Below, in pieces: positions 33,350-44,497 of a stretch of 64,000 nucleotides of DNA. The stretch lies in assembly GCF_003437535.1 (NCBI RefSeq), contig NZ_QSQT01000015.1:1-64000 (forward strand), written 5' to 3'. This stretch comes from Phocaeicola plebeius (lineage in GTDB: Bacteria > Bacteroidota > Bacteroidia > Bacteroidales > Bacteroidaceae). The position numbers were made by a program, and so were the translations under genes. Positions within the stretch are counted from its first letter, which is position 1; each line of letters starts with the position of its first letter. The notes under the pieces were generated by a model that worked only from the letters and a program-made list of their open reading frames with translations, made no database searches and was not told where the DNA came from.

Positions 33350-33377
33350 ATTTGACACTTTAAAAACTTAGAACAAT

Positions 33378-34229
33378 ATGTTAAGAATTGCCGTACAATC
33401 CAAAGGGCGCTTGTTCGAAGACACAATGGCCCTGTTTACTGAAGCAGACATCAAGTTATCTACCTCCAAACGCACCCTGCTGACACAGTCCAGTAATTTT
33501 CCGGTAGAAGTACTGTTCCTGCGCGACGATGATATTCCACAATGTGTGGCCAACGGCGTGGCCGACCTCGGTATTGTAGGAGAAAACGAATTCGTGGAAC
33601 GTGCCGAAGAAGCGGAAATCGTGCACCGTCTGGGCTTCAGCAAATGCCGTTTGTCACTGGCCATTCACAAAGAAACGGAATACAACGGACTGGAATGGTT
33701 CAATCACAAAAAGATTGCTACCTCCTACCCCAATATCCTGAAAAACTTCCTGACACAACAGCACATTGAGGCCGACATCCATGTTATCACGGGTTCGGTG
33801 GAGATTGCTCCGGCCATCGGTCTGGCAGATGCCATCTTCGACATTGTCAGCTCCGGCTCCACCCTTATCAGCAACAACCTGAAGGAGGTGGAAGTGGTAA
33901 TGAAGAGCGAAGCGCTGCTCATCGGAAACAAGCACATGTCAGACGAAAAGAAGGAAATACTTCAGGAACTGCTGTTCCGCATCAATGCAGTCAAAACCGC
34001 TGAAGACAAGAAATACGTGCTGATGAACGTACCGACCGACAAGGTACAAGAAATCGTAGCTGTTCTTCCCGGTGTAAAGAGCCCAACCATTATGCCATTG
34101 GCTACAGAAGGCTGGAGCAGCATCCACACTGTTCTCGACCAGAAATGTTTCTGGGAAATCATCGGCAAGCTGAAAGCCATCGGTGCACAAGGCATCCTGG
34201 TGCTGCCTATTGAGAAAATGATACTTTGA
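33378..34229 (+). CDS. hisG: ATP phosphoribosyltransferase, long form
   Basis: 283 residues: LRIAVQSKGRLFEDTMALF at the N-terminus, FLRDDDIPQCVANGVADLGIVGENE near residue 56 and DAIFDIVSSGSTLISNNLKEV near residue 155. The C-terminal ACT-like extension (about 215-283) marks the long, histidine-inhibited form that needs no HisZ. It catalyses the first step, ATP plus PRPP. It is first in hisGDCB and controlled by the leader upstream. Confidence 0.95.
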   Translation: MLRIAVQSKGRLFEDTMALFTEADIKLSTSKRTLLTQSSNFPVEVLFLRDDDIPQCVANGVADLGIVGENEFVERAEEAEIVHRLGFSKCRLSLAIHKETEYNGLEWFNHKKIATSYPNILKNFLTQQHIEADIHVITGSVEIAPAIGLADAIFDIVSSGSTLISNNLKEVEVVMKSEALLIGNKHMSDEKKEILQELLFRINAVKTAEDKKYVLMNVPTDKVQEIVAVLPGVKSPTIMPLATEGWSSIHTVLDQKCFWEIIGKLKAIGAQGILVLPIEKMIL

Positions 34230-34260
34230 TTTTCAGAACCTAATCACAAAGATTGTTACT

Positions 34261-35538
34261 ATGAACATCATTACTTATCCTGAAAGAAATACATGGGCGG
34301 ACTTGCTGAAACGCCCGACTCTTCAAACGGAATCATTGCGGGAAACCGTACTCGAAATATTAAACCGCATCAAATTTGAGGGTGATAAAGCCGTACTCGA
34401 ATACGAAGAAAAATTCGACAAAGTGCAACTGAACTCCCTGCTGGTAAGCGAGGAAGAAATTGCCGAAGCAGAAAAGAAAGTCAGCATCGAACTGAAGGCG
34501 GCCATCACACTGGCTTATAACAACATCCGCACGTTCCACGCCGCACAGGTATTCCAGGGAAAGAAAATCACCACACTGCCGGGCGTGACTTGCTGGCAGA
34601 AAGCGGTAGCTATCGAGAAAGTGGGATTGTACATTCCCGGTGGAACAGCTCCTCTTTTCTCCACTGTCCTGATGCTGGCTACCCCGGCACAGATTGCCGG
34701 ATGCAAGGAAATCATTCTCTGTACTCCTCCCAACAAGGAAGGAAAGATTCACCCGGCCATTCTCTACGCAGCCAAACTGGCTGGCATCAACCGCGTCTTC
34801 AAAGCCGGCGGGGTACAAGCTATCGGAGCCATGGCCTATGGCACGGAAAGCATTCCCAAAGTATACAAGATATTCGGTCCGGGCAACCAGTATGTCACTG
34901 CCGCCAAACAGCAGGTTTCCTTACGTGACGTAGCTATTGACATGCCAGCCGGGCCTTCTGAAGTAGCGGTACTGGCCGATGAAACAGCCAATCCGGTCTT
35001 TGTGGCTGCCGATTTACTTTCACAGGCAGAACACGGCACCGACAGCCAGGCCATCCTGATTACCACCAGTGAAACTTTGCTGAAAGCGGTGACAGAAGAA
35101 GTGGAACGCCAGCTGGCCCAGCTTCCCCGAAAGGAAATCGCCAGCCGTTCTTTAGCTGCCAGCAAATTGATTTTAGTGAAGAACATGGACGAAGCCGTAG
35201 AAATGACCAACGAATATGCTCCCGAGCACCTGATTATCGAAACCAAGGATTACATGGAAATCAGCGAACGCATTGTCAATGCGGGTTCCGTGTTCTTAGG
35301 CTATTATTCTCCGGAAAGTGCAGGCGACTATGCTTCGGGCACCAACCATACTCTCCCTACCAACGGTTATGCCAAGGCCTACAGCGGAGTCAGTCTGGAC
35401 AGCTTCATCCGCAAGATTACCTTCCAGGAAATTACACCCGAAGGTATTGCCATGATTGGTCCGGCCATTGAAGTCATGGCAGCCAACGAACAACTCGACG
35501 CGCACAAAAATGCAGTATCCGTACGTTTAAATAAGTAA
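34261..35538 (+). CDS. hisD: Histidinol dehydrogenase
   Basis: 425 residues. Signature segments are [19 protein letters not shown] near residue 120, [33 protein letters not shown] near residue 235 and [18 protein letters not shown] near the C-terminus with zinc ligands. It carries out the last two oxidations to histidine with NAD. It lies 31 bp after hisG. Confidence 0.96.
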   Translation: MNIITYPERNTWADLLKRPTLQTESLRETVLEILNRIKFEGDKAVLEYEEKFDKVQLNSLLVSEEEIAEAEKKVSIELKAAITLAYNNIRTFHAAQVFQGKKITTLPGVTCWQKAVAIEKVGLYIPGGTAPLFSTVLMLATPAQIAGCKEIILCTPPNKEGKIHPAILYAAKLAGINRVFKAGGVQAIGAMAYGTESIPKVYKIFGPGNQYVTAAKQQVSLRDVAIDMPAGPSEVAVLADETANPVFVAADLLSQAEHGTDSQAILITTSETLLKAVTEEVERQLAQLPRKEIASRSLAASKLILVKNMDEAVEMTNEYAPEHLIIETKDYMEISERIVNAGSVFLGYYSPESAGDYASGTNHTLPTNGYAKAYSGVSLDSFIRKITFQEITPEGIAMIGPAIEVMAANEQLDAHKNAVSVRLNK

Positions 35539-35540
35539 CT

Positions 35541-36590
35541 ATGAAACCATTGAAAGAACTTACGCGACCGAACATTTGGGCCTTGAAACCCTATTCTTCG
35601 GCACGCGACGAATATAGCGGGAAAGAGGCTTCCATATTTTTGGATGCCAATGAAAATCCCTACAATACCCCCAACAACCGTTATCCAGACCCGCTTCAAA
35701 GAGAATTAAAGGGCCTGATTGGAAGAGTAAAGAAGGTATCGCCAGACCGCATTTTTTTAGGTAATGGAAGCGATGAGGCCATTGACCTTCCTTTCCGTGC
35801 TTTCTGCCGTCCGGGCATTGACAATGTAGTGGCTATCGACCCGACGTACGGTATGTATCAGGTATGTGCCGAAGTAAATGACGTGGAATACCGGAAAGTA
35901 CAGTTGGATGAAAACTTTCAGTTCAAAGCTGCCGACTTACTGGCTGCTGCCGACGAACACACTAAACTGATTTTCCTCTGTTCGCCCAATAACCCGACGG
36001 GAAACCGTCTGTGCCGGGAAGAGATTCTTACCCTGCTCCGCTCATTTGAAGGACTGGTTATTCTGGATGAGGCATACGCAGACTTCTCAAATGAAGCATC
36101 GTTCCTGCAGCAGCTCGACGAATTTCCGAACCTGATTATCCTGCAGACCTTCTCCAAGGCATGGGGATGCGCCGGTATCCGTCTGGGCATGGCTTTTGCT
36201 TCTCAGGAAATCATCAACCTGCTGAATAAAATCAAATATCCGTACAACGTAAACCGACTGACCCAGCAGGAAGCCATCCACATGATTGAAAAGCATTATC
36301 AGGTACAGCAGTGGGTAGAATCCTTGCTCCACGAACGTACCCGTCTCATGCAGGAATTCCAGAAGCTTGCTTGCTGCCGACGTATCTATCCTACTGATGC
36401 CAATTTCTTCCTGACACGAGTAAGTGATGCCAAGAAAATCTACAACTACCTGGTGGATAAGGGTATCATCGTCCGCAACCGTAGTAGTGTCACACTTTGT
36501 CAGGACTGTCTGCGCATCACCATCGGTACGCGTCCGGAGAACGATACCCTGCTGGAAGCCCTGAAAAACTACAAGGAGGAGGAAGCATGA
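35541..36590 (+). CDS. hisC: Histidinol-phosphate aminotransferase
   Basis: 349 residues of a class I/II PLP aminotransferase. [18 protein letters not shown] near residue 34, [12 protein letters not shown] near residue 137, LDEAYADFS near residue 175 and [16 protein letters not shown] with the PLP lysine near residue 204. It starts 2 bp after hisD and its stop overlaps the hisB start (ATGA), suggesting translational coupling. Confidence 0.95.
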   Translation: MKPLKELTRPNIWALKPYSSARDEYSGKEASIFLDANENPYNTPNNRYPDPLQRELKGLIGRVKKVSPDRIFLGNGSDEAIDLPFRAFCRPGIDNVVAIDPTYGMYQVCAEVNDVEYRKVQLDENFQFKAADLLAAADEHTKLIFLCSPNNPTGNRLCREEILTLLRSFEGLVILDEAYADFSNEASFLQQLDEFPNLIILQTFSKAWGCAGIRLGMAFASQEIINLLNKIKYPYNVNRLTQQEAIHMIEKHYQVQQWVESLLHERTRLMQEFQKLACCRRIYPTDANFFLTRVSDAKKIYNYLVDKGIIVRNRSSVTLCQDCLRITIGTRPENDTLLEALKNYKEEEA

Positions 36591-37708
36591 AAAAAGTATT
36601 GTTCATTGACCGCGACGGTACCCTCGTCATCGAGCCGCCCGTAGATTACCAGTTAGATGCGTTCGAGAAACTGGAATTCTATCCGAAGGTGTTCCGCAAC
36701 CTCTACTTTATGCGGCAGAAACTGGATTTTGAGTTTGTCATGGTGACCAATCAGGACGGATTAGGTACTGATTCTTTTCCGGAAGACACATTCTGGCCCG
36801 TGCACAACCTGATGCTTCAGTCGTTCAAAAACGAAGGCATTGAATTTGACGACATCCTTATCGACCGGAGTTTCCCGGAAGACAATGCCCCTACCCGCAA
36901 GCCACGCACCGGCATGCTCACGGCCTACCTGAACAATCCGGAATACGACTTGGGCGGAAGCTTTGTGATTGGCGACCGCGCTACCGATGTAGAGCTGGCC
37001 AAGAACTTAGGCTGCAAGGCCATCCTGCTGCAACCGGATAAAAGTCTGCTGACCGAAAAAGGACTGGAAGACACGTGCGTATTAGCTACCACCGACTGGG
37101 ACCGCGTGGCAGAGTTTCTCTTTGCCGGTGAACGTACTGCCGAGGTATGCCGCAAGACTAAGGAAACCGATATCCGTATCCGGGTGAACCTGGACGGAAA
37201 CGGCACCTGCCATATCCATACCGGACTGGGATTCTTCGACCACATGCTGGAACAAATAGGCAAGCATGGCGGCATCGACCTGGACATCCACGTAGACGGT
37301 GACCTGGAAGTGGACGAGCACCACACCATTGAAGATACGGCCATCGCCTTAGGAGAATGTCTATACAAAACATTAGGAAACAAGAGAGGTATCGAACGCT
37401 ACGGCTACTGTCTGCCCATGGACGACTGCCAGTGTATGGTTTCACTCGATTTCGGCGGACGGGCCTGGCTGGTATGGGACGCCACCTTTACCCGTGAAAA
37501 GATTGGCGACATGCCTACCGAGATGTTCCTCCATTTCTTCAAGTCGCTGAGTGATTCGGCCCGTATGAACCTCCATATCAAGGCCGAGGGAACCAATGAG
37601 CACCACAAGATAGAAGGTATCTTCAAGGCCCTCGCCCGCAGCATCAAGATGGCCATACGCCGTGACATTCATCATTTTGAGATTCCTTCCAGCAAGGGAT
37701 GCATCTGA
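36587..37708 (+). CDS. hisB: Bifunctional histidinol-phosphatase / imidazoleglycerol-phosphate dehydratase
   Basis: 373 residues from the ATG overlapping the hisC stop, with AGGAGGA just upstream. The N-terminal HAD phosphatase has [13 protein letters not shown] near residue 6 and [12 protein letters not shown]; the C-terminal dehydratase has [21 protein letters not shown] near residue 202 and the paired HH motifs [10 protein letters not shown] and NEHHKIEG. It performs two pathway steps. It is the last gene here; hisH, hisA, hisF and hisI are not in the window. Confidence 0.95.
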   Translation: MKKVLFIDRDGTLVIEPPVDYQLDAFEKLEFYPKVFRNLYFMRQKLDFEFVMVTNQDGLGTDSFPEDTFWPVHNLMLQSFKNEGIEFDDILIDRSFPEDNAPTRKPRTGMLTAYLNNPEYDLGGSFVIGDRATDVELAKNLGCKAILLQPDKSLLTEKGLEDTCVLATTDWDRVAEFLFAGERTAEVCRKTKETDIRIRVNLDGNGTCHIHTGLGFFDHMLEQIGKHGGIDLDIHVDGDLEVDEHHTIEDTAIALGECLYKTLGNKRGIERYGYCLPMDDCQCMVSLDFGGRAWLVWDATFTREKIGDMPTEMFLHFFKSLSDSARMNLHIKAEGTNEHHKIEGIFKALARSIKMAIRRDIHHFEIPSSKGCI

Positions 37709-37711
37709 CAT

Positions 37712-37763
37712 AAAAAAAGAAGCATGGATTCCAGGCATTCGCTAAAATCCATGCTTCTTTTTT
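37712..37763. terminator. Bidirectional terminator between hisB and the DUF4923 gene
   Basis: AAGAAGCATGGATT (37717-37730) pairs with AATCCATGCTTCTT (37746-37759), flanked by A7 on the left and T6 on the right. It serves the converging hisB (+) and DUF4923 (-) genes. Confidence 0.9.
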
Positions 37764-37785
37764 ATTCTTTACAATCTACAATGTG

Positions 37786-38403
37786 CTACTGCTTCTTCAG
37801 CTGCACTCCCAATTGTAATCCGTCATATTGGCTCAACAACGAACTGGCTGTACTTACTGCCGAATTGGATGACTTACTTGCCACAGCTCCTGTGATGGTC
37901 TGTGCCAGCGACATCAATTTGTCTGCCTTGAACAGCAGGCTCATGGTATCTCCGGTCAGCCCCTTCGAAACCGTCGCATTCACTTTCAATCCCAGACGAG
38001 TTTTCATTGTCAGTTCCTTGGTATCCGCATTGTAACTGTATGTTCCGTTAACTGTTTTTCCACCCACCACCGAAGTATACGTACTATCGGCATTGAAGGT
38101 GTAGGTTGTACCTTCCTTGAAACCCAGCTTCTCCAGTACAGCGCTCATCTTATCTTCTACCTGTTTGGCAGCCACTTCACCACCAGCCTTGGCCAGCAGA
38201 TTGTCACTCTCAAACTTACAGTCCGGACCCACATAAGCCCACGTTCCTGTCAATGAGGCACTTTCACCCGTTACCTTATTCGCTACCGCATTGGCTACAC
38301 CTGACAGAATTGATTTCAGGTCCTGAGCCATTCCATTGGCTGTTCCGGCAATACACAATGCCAGCACCAGCACACTTCTCCATAAAACACTTTTTTTCAT
38401 CAC
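37786..38403 (-). CDS. DUF4923 family secreted protein
   Basis: 205 residues with a signal peptide (MMKKSVLWRSVLVLALCIAGTANGMAQ). The mature protein has lipocalin-like features: SLTGTWAYVGPDCKFES near residue 50 and a beta-rich region YTFNADSTYTSVVGGKTVNGTYSYNADTKELTM. The family is known from Bacteroidetes with unknown function. It stands alone between converging hisB and a nadC gene on the same strand (65-bp gap). Confidence 0.82.
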   Translation of the reverse strand: MMKKSVLWRSVLVLALCIAGTANGMAQDLKSILSGVANAVANKVTGESASLTGTWAYVGPDCKFESDNLLAKAGGEVAAKQVEDKMSAVLEKLGFKEGTTYTFNADSTYTSVVGGKTVNGTYSYNADTKELTMKTRLGLKVNATVSKGLTGDTMSLLFKADKLMSLAQTITGAVASKSSNSAVSTASSLLSQYDGLQLGVQLKKQ

Positions 38404-38468
38404 TCTTCTTATTTTATTTTGGTAGATACTTATTTAACAAGTGGGGCATGCCTTTCATTCGGTCAGCC

Positions 38469-39323
38469 TCAGCAAGCCTTGAAACTCATGTCAAGACCTT
38501 TCACAGAATGCGTCAGTGCACCTACAGAAATGTAATCCACTCCACATTCTGCATAGTCACGCAAGGTGTCGAAGGTAATACCGCCTGATGACTCCAGTTC
38601 CACACGACCGCCAACCATTTCTACGGCCTTGCGTGTATTTTCCGGAGTAAAGTTGTCCAGCATGATGCGGTCTACTCCACCCAGGTCGAGCACCTGCTTC
38701 AATTCGTCGAAGTTGCGCACTTCAATTTCAATCTTCAGGTCCTTTCCTTTTGCCTTGCAATATTCCTTAGCACGCGTGATTGCCTTGTCAATTCCTCCGG
38801 CAAAGTCCACGTGATTGTCTTTCAGCAGAATCATATCGAACAGACCGATACGATGGTTTACTCCTCCACCGATTTTCACCGCCATCTTTTCCAGAATACG
38901 CATACCCGGAGTCGTCTTACGTGTATCCAGCACGCGAGTCTTCGTACCTTTCAGGCGTTCTACATATTTGCTGGTCATCGTAGCAATACCGCTCATACGC
39001 TGCATGATGTTCAGCATCAGGCGTTCGGTCTGAAGCAAAGACTGAATCTTTCCTTCTACCACCATGGCCACATCGCCCGGTTTCACGTGTGTACCGTCCT
39101 GAATGAACACTTCTACCTTCATTTCAGGGTCAAAGCGATGGAACACTTCTTTTGCAATTTCAATACCGGCCAGAATACCTTCTTCCTTAATCAGCAGTTT
39201 CGACTTGCCCATTGCATCCGCCGGAATGCAAGACAACGTAGTATGGTCACCGTCACCTATATCCTCTGCAAAAGAGAGGTCAATCAGACGGTCAATCAAA
39301 TCCTTTACAATTTTTTCGTCCAT
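38469..39323 (-). CDS. nadC: Nicotinate-nucleotide pyrophosphorylase (quinolinate PRTase)
   Basis: 284 residues from the ATG at 39323 (MDEKIVKDLIDRLIDLSFAED); the longer frame has no family-like N-terminus. ERLMLNIMQRMSGIATMT near residue 105, VLDTRKTTPGMRILEKMAVKIGGGVNHRIGLFDMILLKDNH near residue 131 bind PRPP and quinolinate. DFDELKQVLDLGGVDRIMLDNF-type sequence follows. It converts quinolinate to nicotinate mononucleotide in NAD synthesis. A full consensus promoter lies upstream, overlapping that of rlmH. Confidence 0.94.
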   Translation of the reverse strand: MDEKIVKDLIDRLIDLSFAEDIGDGDHTTLSCIPADAMGKSKLLIKEEGILAGIEIAKEVFHRFDPEMKVEVFIQDGTHVKPGDVAMVVEGKIQSLLQTERLMLNIMQRMSGIATMTSKYVERLKGTKTRVLDTRKTTPGMRILEKMAVKIGGGVNHRIGLFDMILLKDNHVDFAGGIDKAITRAKEYCKAKGKDLKIEIEVRNFDELKQVLDLGGVDRIMLDNFTPENTRKAVEMVGGRVELESSGGITFDTLRDYAECGVDYISVGALTHSVKGLDMSFKAC

Positions 39324-39356
39324 TTTGTTCAAAATATTAAGTGATATTTCAGGAAG

Positions 39357-39387
39357 CAAAGGTAATTATTATTCATATCTTTGCAAA
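39357..39387 (-). promoter_or_regulatory. nadC promoter
   Basis: On the minus strand TTTG (39387-39384), 19 bp, TACCTTTG (39364-39357), giving a start near 39350 and a 27-nt leader. Its -33 lies next to the rlmH -7 element. Confidence 0.72.
39376..39383 (+). promoter_or_regulatory. -7 element of the rlmH promoter
   Basis: TATCTTTG, 35 bp before the rlmH ATG. It is immediately next to the -33 of the divergent nadC promoter, so the two polymerase sites overlap. Confidence 0.6.
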
Positions 39388-39418
39388 GGCAACCCGTTTT
39401 AATCAAAGTAAAAAAGAT

Positions 39419-39892
39419 ATGAAATTTACCCTACTTGTGGTCGGCCGAACGGTCGAAAAGCATTATATCACAGCCATCAATGACTATGTGGAACGTACCA
39501 AACACTATGTTTCGTTCGATATGGAGGTGATACCTGAACTGAAGAATACCAAAAGCCTCAGCATGGAGCAGCAAAAAGAAAAGGAAGGCGAAGCCATCCT
39601 GAAAGCCTTGCAGCCCGGCGATGTAGTAGTATTGCTCGACGAGCATGGAAAAGAATTCCGCTCCATCGAGTTTGCCAACTGGATAGAGCGGAAAATGCAT
39701 ACCGTAAACAAGCGGCTGGTGTTCATCATCGGCGGACCTTACGGATTCTCTCCTTCCGTCTATCAGGCTGCCCAGGAAAAGATTTCACTTTCCAAAATGA
39801 CATTTTCGCACCAAATGATACGGCTTATCTTCGTGGAACAGCTTTACCGGGCCATGACCATTCTAAACAACGGCCCTTACCACCACGAATAA
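39419..39892 (+). CDS. rlmH: 23S rRNA pseudouridine-1915 N3-methyltransferase
   Basis: 157 residues from the ATG at 39419 (MKFTLLVVGRTVEKHYITAINDYVERT), the usual RlmH start. The SPOUT knot is seen as VVLLDEHGKEFRSIEFANWIE near residue 66 and VFIIGGPYGFSPSVY near residue 103, ending SLSKMTFSHQMIRLIFVEQLYRAMTILNNGPYHHE. It methylates pseudouridine 1915 of the 23S rRNA. Nearly collides with the converging LysM gene (5-bp gap). Confidence 0.95.
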   Translation: MKFTLLVVGRTVEKHYITAINDYVERTKHYVSFDMEVIPELKNTKSLSMEQQKEKEGEAILKALQPGDVVVLLDEHGKEFRSIEFANWIERKMHTVNKRLVFIIGGPYGFSPSVYQAAQEKISLSKMTFSHQMIRLIFVEQLYRAMTILNNGPYHHE

Positions 39893-39897
39893 ACCGG

Positions 39898-40788
39898 TTA
39901 TCTCAACCGCAGAATATCGCCTACTTTCGGAGCCGGTGAATCTGGCTCCATCTTATTCAACTTATACAGGTTCTTCAAACGGATACCGAATTTCTGGGAA
40001 ATAGAGTACATGGAATCACCCTGACGCACCACGTACACAATGTATTCCTTCGTAGCCCGACGGTGTTTTTTCTCCAGGTACACAATTTCCCCTCCCATAA
40101 ACTGATAGTCCTTGGGAAGCTCGTTGTAAGTACGCAGTTTCTTCTTGCTGATACCCAATTCATCCGACAGTTTTTCAAACGTATCTCCCCTACGGGCGAT
40201 GATGTACACCATATCATTAGCTAAATACGGCTGATGCGGATTGGGGAATTCTTCTATCCATTCCAAACCTTTCTTGGTATCGTAACGATCCAGGTCGTAG
40301 AGCTCAATGATGTTGATCAGACGATCAGCATAACGCGGGTCAGTGGCATAACCTGCCTTCTTCAAGCCACGTGCCCATCCCTTGTAATCCGTAATCTTCA
40401 AACGAAACAAAAAGGCATAACGTGCTCCCGTACGCAAGAATTTGGAATGATCACGATACGAATCCTTGGCATGACGATAAGCCCGGAAACATTCATTCGG
40501 TGCATCGTCGTCGGCACGTACTGTCCGTCCGTCCCAACTCCGTCCACACTTGATACCGAAATGGTTGTTCGACTTGCGGGCCAGTTCACTTCGTCCGGCT
40601 CCTGACTCCAGCAGTCCCTGTGCCAGTGTGATACTGGCCGGAATATGATAACGCTTCATCTCCTCCACTGCAATTTTATGATACTGCCGGATGTAATCTT
40701 CGTATGCCTTATTCTTGCGCTGATCTGCTCCCAAAGAGAGTGCCATCCCTGCCAGACAGCACACCAAAATATATTTTAATGATTTCAT
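39898..40788 (-). CDS. Glucosaminidase with two LysM domains
   Basis: 296 residues. A short signal peptide (MKSLKYILVCCLAGMALSLG) precedes a peptidoglycan glucosaminidase domain (about 30-165: HIPASITLAQGLLESGAGRSELARKSNNHFGIKC, with the catalytic Glu in LLESGAG). Two LysM repeats follow at about 195-240 (IARRGDTFEKLSDELGISKKKLRTYN) and 248-295 (VVRQGDSMYSISQKFGIRLKNLYKLN). It should hydrolyse GlcNAc-MurNAc bonds in the wall. It is probably secreted or periplasmic. Confidence 0.9.
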   Translation of the reverse strand: MKSLKYILVCCLAGMALSLGADQRKNKAYEDYIRQYHKIAVEEMKRYHIPASITLAQGLLESGAGRSELARKSNNHFGIKCGRSWDGRTVRADDDAPNECFRAYRHAKDSYRDHSKFLRTGARYAFLFRLKITDYKGWARGLKKAGYATDPRYADRLINIIELYDLDRYDTKKGLEWIEEFPNPHQPYLANDMVYIIARRGDTFEKLSDELGISKKKLRTYNELPKDYQFMGGEIVYLEKKHRRATKEYIVYVVRQGDSMYSISQKFGIRLKNLYKLNKMEPDSPAPKVGDILRLR

Positions 40789-40814
40789 GCAGTTCTTCTT
40801 TACCGTTTAACGTG

Positions 40815-40822
40815 CAAAGATA
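40815..40822 (-). promoter_or_regulatory. -7 element upstream of the LysM glucosaminidase gene
   Basis: TATCTTTG on the minus strand, 27 bp before the ATG at 40788. No good -33 at the expected spacing. Confidence 0.5.
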
Positions 40823-40896
40823 AACGATTCACCACAGAAGCTTACGGGCAAACACTTAAAAATACAGAAAAACAGGGAGAAAAGCATTTTTTTACT

Positions 40897-40904
40897 TATA
40901 TTTG
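40897..40904 (+). promoter_or_regulatory. -7 element upstream of cdd
   Basis: TATATTTG, 25 bp before the cdd ATG. No clear -33. Confidence 0.5.
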
Positions 40905-40929
40905 TTTACCAACTACAAAAACAAAAGCC

Positions 40930-41409
40930 ATGAAAGAAATCAAACTTGAAATTCGTATCCACTCCTTGCAATACGATGAACTTACCCCACAAGACCGTGA
41001 ACTGATAGACAAAGCTAAAGAAGCCACCTCACGCAGCTATGCGCCTTACTCCAAATTCTCAGTCGGTGCCGCTGCCCTGCTGAAGAACGGGGTGATTGTG
41101 ACGGGCACGAATCAAGAAAACGCTGCCTACCCATCCGGAACATGTGCCGAACGTACCACACTGTTTTATGCCAATTCCCAGTATCCCGACCAGCCTGTGC
41201 AGACACTGGCCATCGCCGCCCGAAGTGAATCCGGCTATCTCGATACACCGATTCCTCCTTGCGGAGCCTGCCGGCAGGTGCTATTGGAAACTGAACAGCG
41301 CTACCAACAGCCTATGCGCATTTTGCTATATGGAGAAAATGCGATTTACGAGATAGACGGAACCAAAGACTTGTTACCCTTATCTTTCGGCGGGGAGTTT
41401 TTGAAATAA
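40930..41409 (+). CDS. cdd: Cytidine deaminase
   Basis: 159 residues. The zinc site is TCAERTTLF near residue 71 (catalytic Glu in CAE) and PCGACRQVLLE near residue 112; substrate-binding SYAPYSKFSVGAAALL precedes. It deaminates cytidine and deoxycytidine in pyrimidine salvage, the step complementary to uridine kinase at 31643. It ends 6 bp before the converging acyltransferase gene. Confidence 0.94.
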   Translation: MKEIKLEIRIHSLQYDELTPQDRELIDKAKEATSRSYAPYSKFSVGAAALLKNGVIVTGTNQENAAYPSGTCAERTTLFYANSQYPDQPVQTLAIAARSESGYLDTPIPPCGACRQVLLETEQRYQQPMRILLYGENAIYEIDGTKDLLPLSFGGEFLK

Positions 41410-41415
41410 ACTCCC

Positions 41416-42573
41416 TCACCCTACCACATAACGGGCATACTTTCCGGTCAGCCGGCGAAGCAGAATCACCAGTCCCCATGATACAAGGAAAGCAACTACC
41501 GCAGCAAACGGTATCTGCAATCCGACAGGCACGTGACACATACGGGCCAGCACTACGCTCGGACCGGTGAAGAAATAATGAATCATATACACTCCGAAAC
41601 CGCATACCGTCAGATTGGCAAGGGCTTTCTGTATTGGCTGACTATTTACACGAACTTTCTTACAAAGCATGAACAACGGAAGGGTCATCAGCACCACGTT
41701 CGGGGAACAATAGTAGAAGAAAAGTTCGAGCTGTTCTTCCGTGCAGTCGGGCGATGCGGTCATGTGACGGAAACCGAAGAACGTGACACAGAAACCTACG
41801 ACAAACATAGGGATTCCCCATCCCAGTGTTTTTGCCAGACTCCATTCCGTGTGACGGAGATAATGTCCTAACAGCAGATAACCGTTGAATCCTGCAAACA
41901 TATAGAGCATATAAAACTCGTTCCAGGAACAGGACCCCCAGATGTAAGGCCCTACAAATTCCCTGTAATAAGGAACAAAAAGCGTCACGCCCCAGGCCAC
42001 AAGAAACCAGCGCTGTGCTTTCCGGCTGGCTTTTTCCACCCAGGCGGAAAATACCGGCATGTACAGATACAGCCCGATAAGCAGATAAATGTACCACATG
42101 TGCACGTCCAGCAAAGAGAAGTTGAACGGCATCTGTGCAATGTATCCCAACGATACATCGAGTGACTGGCGCATCACCTCCTCACCCGAATACGGGAAAA
42201 AATCGAGAATGACTTCCGGAGCTACTCCCAATAAGCCTGTAATCCACGGGAAAAGATTGTAAATGACCGACCAGATAAGGAAAGGCCAGAACACACGCCC
42301 GATGCGTTTACGATAAAACGGAGCCACCTCCCCTTTTACCGGCAACAGCAAGGCTCCTGTAATCATTACAAACAAAGGCACACACGGACGAAGCAAGGAA
42401 CCGTACACGGCACCCCACCACTTGATTTCCGCAATATTGGCCGGGGGCTCTCCCGGATAGAAGTTAAACGGGTCTGCCGAATGGCAGCATACTACAGTGA
42501 ACATGGCTACCAGACGAACCACGTCGAGCCACACGATGTGTGTTTTTTGAGTAGGATTTAAAGTTGAGTCCAT
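41416..42573 (-). CDS. Acyltransferase-3 family membrane protein
   Basis: 385 residues, about ten membrane helices. The N-terminal KTHIVWLDVVRLVAMFTVVCCHSADP carries the conserved Asp/Arg and a His that are typical of acyltransferase 3 (OafA/YrhL, PF01757). Such proteins O-acetylate surface sugars, with the substrate varying. The gene has no obvious partner. It is flanked upstream by array C. Confidence 0.85.
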   Translation of the reverse strand: MDSTLNPTQKTHIVWLDVVRLVAMFTVVCCHSADPFNFYPGEPPANIAEIKWWGAVYGSLLRPCVPLFVMITGALLLPVKGEVAPFYRKRIGRVFWPFLIWSVIYNLFPWITGLLGVAPEVILDFFPYSGEEVMRQSLDVSLGYIAQMPFNFSLLDVHMWYIYLLIGLYLYMPVFSAWVEKASRKAQRWFLVAWGVTLFVPYYREFVGPYIWGSCSWNEFYMLYMFAGFNGYLLLGHYLRHTEWSLAKTLGWGIPMFVVGFCVTFFGFRHMTASPDCTEEQLELFFYYCSPNVVLMTLPLFMLCKKVRVNSQPIQKALANLTVCGFGVYMIHYFFTGPSVVLARMCHVPVGLQIPFAAVVAFLVSWGLVILLRRLTGKYARYVVG

Positions 42574-42647
42574 AATAACTAACTGATAATTTGAAGATTA
42601 TACCTATATTTTCAAAATATCCCAAAGGAGTCCTGACGAACAGAAAA

Positions 42648-42754
42648 AAACGCAAGTGCGTTTCCACAAAAACGTACTTGCGCTTTAAGTAAAACGCCTA
42701 AGCGTTTCGGATAAAACGTACTTGCGTTTTCTTCCAAACGCAAAGGCGTTTTTT
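42648..42754. repeat. 22-bp periodic palindrome array C (5 units)
   Basis: Units start at 42648, 42670, 42692, 42714 and 42736, exact 22-bp steps, with spacers CACAA, AAGTA, GGATA and CTTCC. All units carry AAACG... and ...CGTTT-like ends; unit 1 (AAACGCAAGTGCGTTTC) and units 2 and 4 (AAACGTACTTGCG...) can pair with each other. A7 lies at the left edge and T6 at the right, so either strand could end in U after the last stem. The array is 6 bp past the ABC-F stop. Confidence 0.88.
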
Positions 42755-42759
42755 GAGTC

Positions 42760-44388
<1,629 letters not shown>

Positions 44389-44410
44389 CTACCTTTTTTG
44401 AATTACGGCA

Positions 44411-44418
44411 CAAAGATA
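44411..44418 (-). promoter_or_regulatory. -7 element upstream of the ABC-F gene
   Basis: TATCTTTG on the minus strand, 31 bp before the ATG at 44379. The -33 is not clear. Confidence 0.5.
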
Positions 44419-44497
44419 ATATAAAAATATGAGATACAGTATAAAGGAGAAGAGGAGGTTTCATTTCAGATTGACAAGTACCGCACGTCTTACAAAA

